Shown here: piece after piece, positions 62,615-64,000 of the stretch
How the letters are laid out: each line of letters opens with the position of its first letter
How positions within the stretch are numbered: the stretch's first letter is position 1
Assembly (NCBI GenBank): GCA_965235655.1
Contig: CBDDYU010000001.1
Location: 62,001-126,000 of the forward strand
Reading direction: 5' to 3'
Source: CBDDYU01 sp965235655
GTDB taxonomy: Bacteria; Pseudomonadota; Alphaproteobacteria; Pelagibacterales; Pelagibacteraceae
Length of the DNA stretch: 64,000 bases
The notes under the pieces: model-generated
Told to the model about the DNA's origin: nothing
Database searches by the model: none
What the model saw: only the letters and a program-made list of their open reading frames with translations
Position numbers and translations under genes: made by a program

Positions 62615-63722
62615 ATTCAGGTAGCAGTCTTTTAATATTAAATAAGTTTAAATTAACATCTTCTTCATTGATAAATCTTGATAGTAAATATCCCATGTAA
62701 GGGCCACTGGTATATCCCGAATGGACAGATGCGATAACATATAAATTTTTTATATTCGGAACTTCGCCAATAATTGGCATTGCGTCGGTTGTTTCAGCTT
62801 CTAACCCAAGCCAAACTCTGGCTGCTCTACTTTTTTTTAGTTCTGGAATGGCGAAGCATGCAAGTCTAAGATTACCAATTAAATTTTCAGGGGTTGTTGA
62901 ACTGTACTGTTCGTTAATATTTCCTTTACCTGGCCACCCACCGCCAATAAGTGTTGTTCCGTTTTCAAATTGTTTTAATGATAACTTTCCATTAGCCACT
63001 GTAATTACACTATTTAATAATTTTGCATTTCTTTCAGTTATAATTAATTGTTGCGGTAAACATTTAAGTTCAATGATTACATCTAGCATTTTCAAAAGCT
63101 GACTCGTCCAAACTCCTGCAGCAATAATTAATTGTTTTGATCTAATTATTTTTTTTTCATTTTGTTTGAAAAAAGTAATCTCAAATAATTCATCTTTTTT
63201 AATATTTACCACCTGACTATGCTCTTCAACTTCAATACTGGATTGATCCAACGCTTCTTTGTAAGCCTTACCTGTTTGATTAGCTTGAACATAGCCATCT
63301 AATTCACAATAAGCTGCACATTTAATTTTGTGTGTTATTGAATTTTCTTTTTTCAATGCTTCTGATTTTGATAAAATTTGAATAGGAGCTCCCATTTCTT
63401 TTCTTTTTTTAGATCGTTCAATCAATAATTCTTCTTCTTGATCATTAAATGCAAGGCATAGTCCTTGCTGTTGTTTTACTTCAATGTTTTTAGATAGCCA
63501 TTTTTCTGTAGTCATCCACATTTCCCAACCTTTTAAAGAGTAGGGGATTAATTGGGCGCGTGTCATGTGCATTGTCAAAGTTCCAGCATTAACACCAGAG
63601 GCTGATCTAAAAATTTCCGATTTATCTAGGAGAAGAACTTTTTTCCCGCTCCTAGCTTGAAACAGTGCAGTAGTTGATCCCATAATGCCAGCTCCAATAA
63701 TGCAAATGTCATAATGGCTCAT
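62607..63722 (-). CDS. DAO-family FAD-dependent oxidoreductase (D-hydroxyproline/D-amino-acid dehydrogenase-like)
   Basis: 371 residues. FAD site YDICIIGAGIMGSTTALFQARSGKKVLLLDKS, then GVNAGTLTMHMTR, LIIAAGVWTSQLL, TLIGGGWPG and a C-terminal SVHSGYTSGPYMGYLLSRFI. It resembles the catalytic subunit of opine oxidases and D-hydroxyproline dehydrogenases. The overlap (ATGA, 4 bases) with the next gene, encoding an iron-sulphur partner subunit, supports a heteromeric enzyme. Confidence 0.85.
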   Translation of the reverse strand: MSHYDICIIGAGIMGSTTALFQARSGKKVLLLDKSEIFRSASGVNAGTLTMHMTRAQLIPYSLKGWEMWMTTEKWLSKNIEVKQQQGLCLAFNDQEEELLIERSKKRKEMGAPIQILSKSEALKKENSITHKIKCAAYCELDGYVQANQTGKAYKEALDQSSIEVEEHSQVVNIKKDELFEITFFKQNEKKIIRSKQLIIAAGVWTSQLLKMLDVIIELKCLPQQLIITERNAKLLNSVITVANGKLSLKQFENGTTLIGGGWPGKGNINEQYSSTTPENLIGNLRLACFAIPELKKSRAARVWLGLEAETTDAMPIIGEVPNIKNLYVIASVHSGYTSGPYMGYLLSRFINEEDVNLNLFNIKRLLPEYA

Positions 63723-64000
63723 AATGGTGCTGCCTCAATTTTAGTAATTTTGTCATAATCATACTCTCCCACAGCCAAATGAAGTGGCACAGGTCTAACA
63801 GGAGCTCGTCCAGTTAAGTATCCAGTATCTTCTGTCTGTATTTTTGCTGTTCTTGCCATGATATGACTTGCAGTTTCTCCACAAGTTCGACCCTGACAAG
63901 GTCCCATCCCACACCTAGTCCAAGATTTTAATTGATTAATATTTTTTGCACCTAAATTTGTGGCATCTATGATCTCTTTTTTAGTTACATCTTCACATCT
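63719..64000 (-). CDS. C-terminal part of an FAD/BFD-domain oxidoreductase subunit (cut by window edge)
   Basis: 93 residues are visible, open to the end of the window at 64000. They show the bacterioferredoxin-like [2Fe-2S] domain CEDVTKKEIIDATNLGAKNINQLKSWT-RCGMGPCQGRTC, four Cys, then TGRAPVRPVPLHLAVG, the C-terminal end of opine oxidase/hydroxyproline dehydrogenase alpha subunits. The N-terminal FAD/NAD-binding part lies outside. It is the upstream partner of the DAO-family gene. Confidence 0.85.
   Translation of the reverse strand, partial: RCEDVTKKEIIDATNLGAKNINQLKSWTRCGMGPCQGRTCGETASHIMARTAKIQTEDTGYLTGRAPVRPVPLHLAVGEYDYDKITKIEAAPL

Noticed and set aside
63719..63907. A separate small Cys-rich protein starting at 63907
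   Set aside because: The frame is open to the window edge and continues the BFD iron-sulphur domain upstream, so it is the end of a larger protein.
1..64000. CRISPR arrays, tRNA or rRNA genes, prophage, insertion sequences or integron features
   Set aside because: I scanned for spaced direct repeats, cloverleaf strings, transposase or integrase text and terminal inverted repeats and found none that could be supported.

Overview
The window is AT-rich DNA from what looks like a small-genome, free-living marine alphaproteobacterium (Pelagibacterales / HIMB59 / AEGEAN-169-like habit). The class call rests on a DUF1476 gene, the alphaproteobacterial F1-ATPase zeta inhibitor, at 16211-16528, and on a ScfR-type regulator divergent from isocitrate lyase. 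Two TRAP transporters, a peptide ABC transporter, many EamA exporters and tight gene packing fit that lifestyle. The genus is not determinable from the sequence alone. I found no rRNA, tRNA, CRISPR array, insertion sequence or phage gene.

Layout. 1-8.6 kb: chorismate synthase (cut by the edge) divergent from pdxH; a frameshifted GMC oxidoreductase with its Tat-exported small subunit; two glyoxalase I paralogues; a ProC-like protein; an EamA exporter; a PsiE-like protein; a TPR-like secreted protein; and a PhrB-type photolyase homologue that seems to lack most Fe-S cysteines. 8.6-9.06 kb is a gene-poor stretch with a run of hairpins and a strong ribosome-binding site in front of a six-codon ORF. 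9-11.3 kb: DnaQ-like exonuclease and CBS/DUF294 protein. 11.3-15.7 kb: an FTR1 iron permease behind two Fur-like boxes, a katG shredded by small indels, a frameshifted sugar dehydrogenase and a ProW remnant. 15.7-20 kb: thermonuclease, zeta subunit, a small leader gene plus aceA (glyoxylate shunt), scfR and a K+-channel-like protein. 20-23.3 kb: CDF metal exporter, small protein A, EamA and MFS transporters.

23.5-33.4 kb is a nitrogen-scavenging block: a dipeptide/oligopeptide ABC transporter (two permeases frameshifted) next to aspartoacylase-like, N-formylglutamate amidohydrolase, M20 amidohydrolase and allantoate/carbamoyl-amino-acid hydrolase genes. 33.6-42.4 kb: small protein B, a TorF-like porin, a LysR HTH fragment, small unknown proteins, an ATP-grasp ligase, a broken EamA gene, cytochrome c, and the ybbP-ybbA/tesA group.

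42.5-51.9 kb is the most coherent system: a 14-gene, one-direction, largely overlapping cluster reading hydantoinase-like, Asp/Glu/hydantoin racemase-like, PuuE-type allantoinase, allantoicase, ureidoglycolate lyase, ureDABCEFG, then a small His-rich membrane protein. It encodes a full route from allantoin to glyoxylate, ammonia and CO2, behind one promoter with an inverted repeat over its -35. 52-61 kb: an AMDase-like decarboxylase/isomerase and two complete TRAP systems around a cyclase-family hydrolase and an amidase. 61.7-64 kb: a DapA-family lyase and a two-subunit FAD dehydrogenase resembling hydroxyproline catabolism, running off the edge.

Most novel items: two unlinked 41-residue paralogous small membrane proteins sharing a C-terminal LERxEDKxNW...GC signature; the His-rich protein overlapping ureG; the hairpin-rich RNA candidate near 8.7 kb; and the sharply localised indel bursts, which look more like sequencing/assembly error or very recent decay than ordinary pseudogenes.
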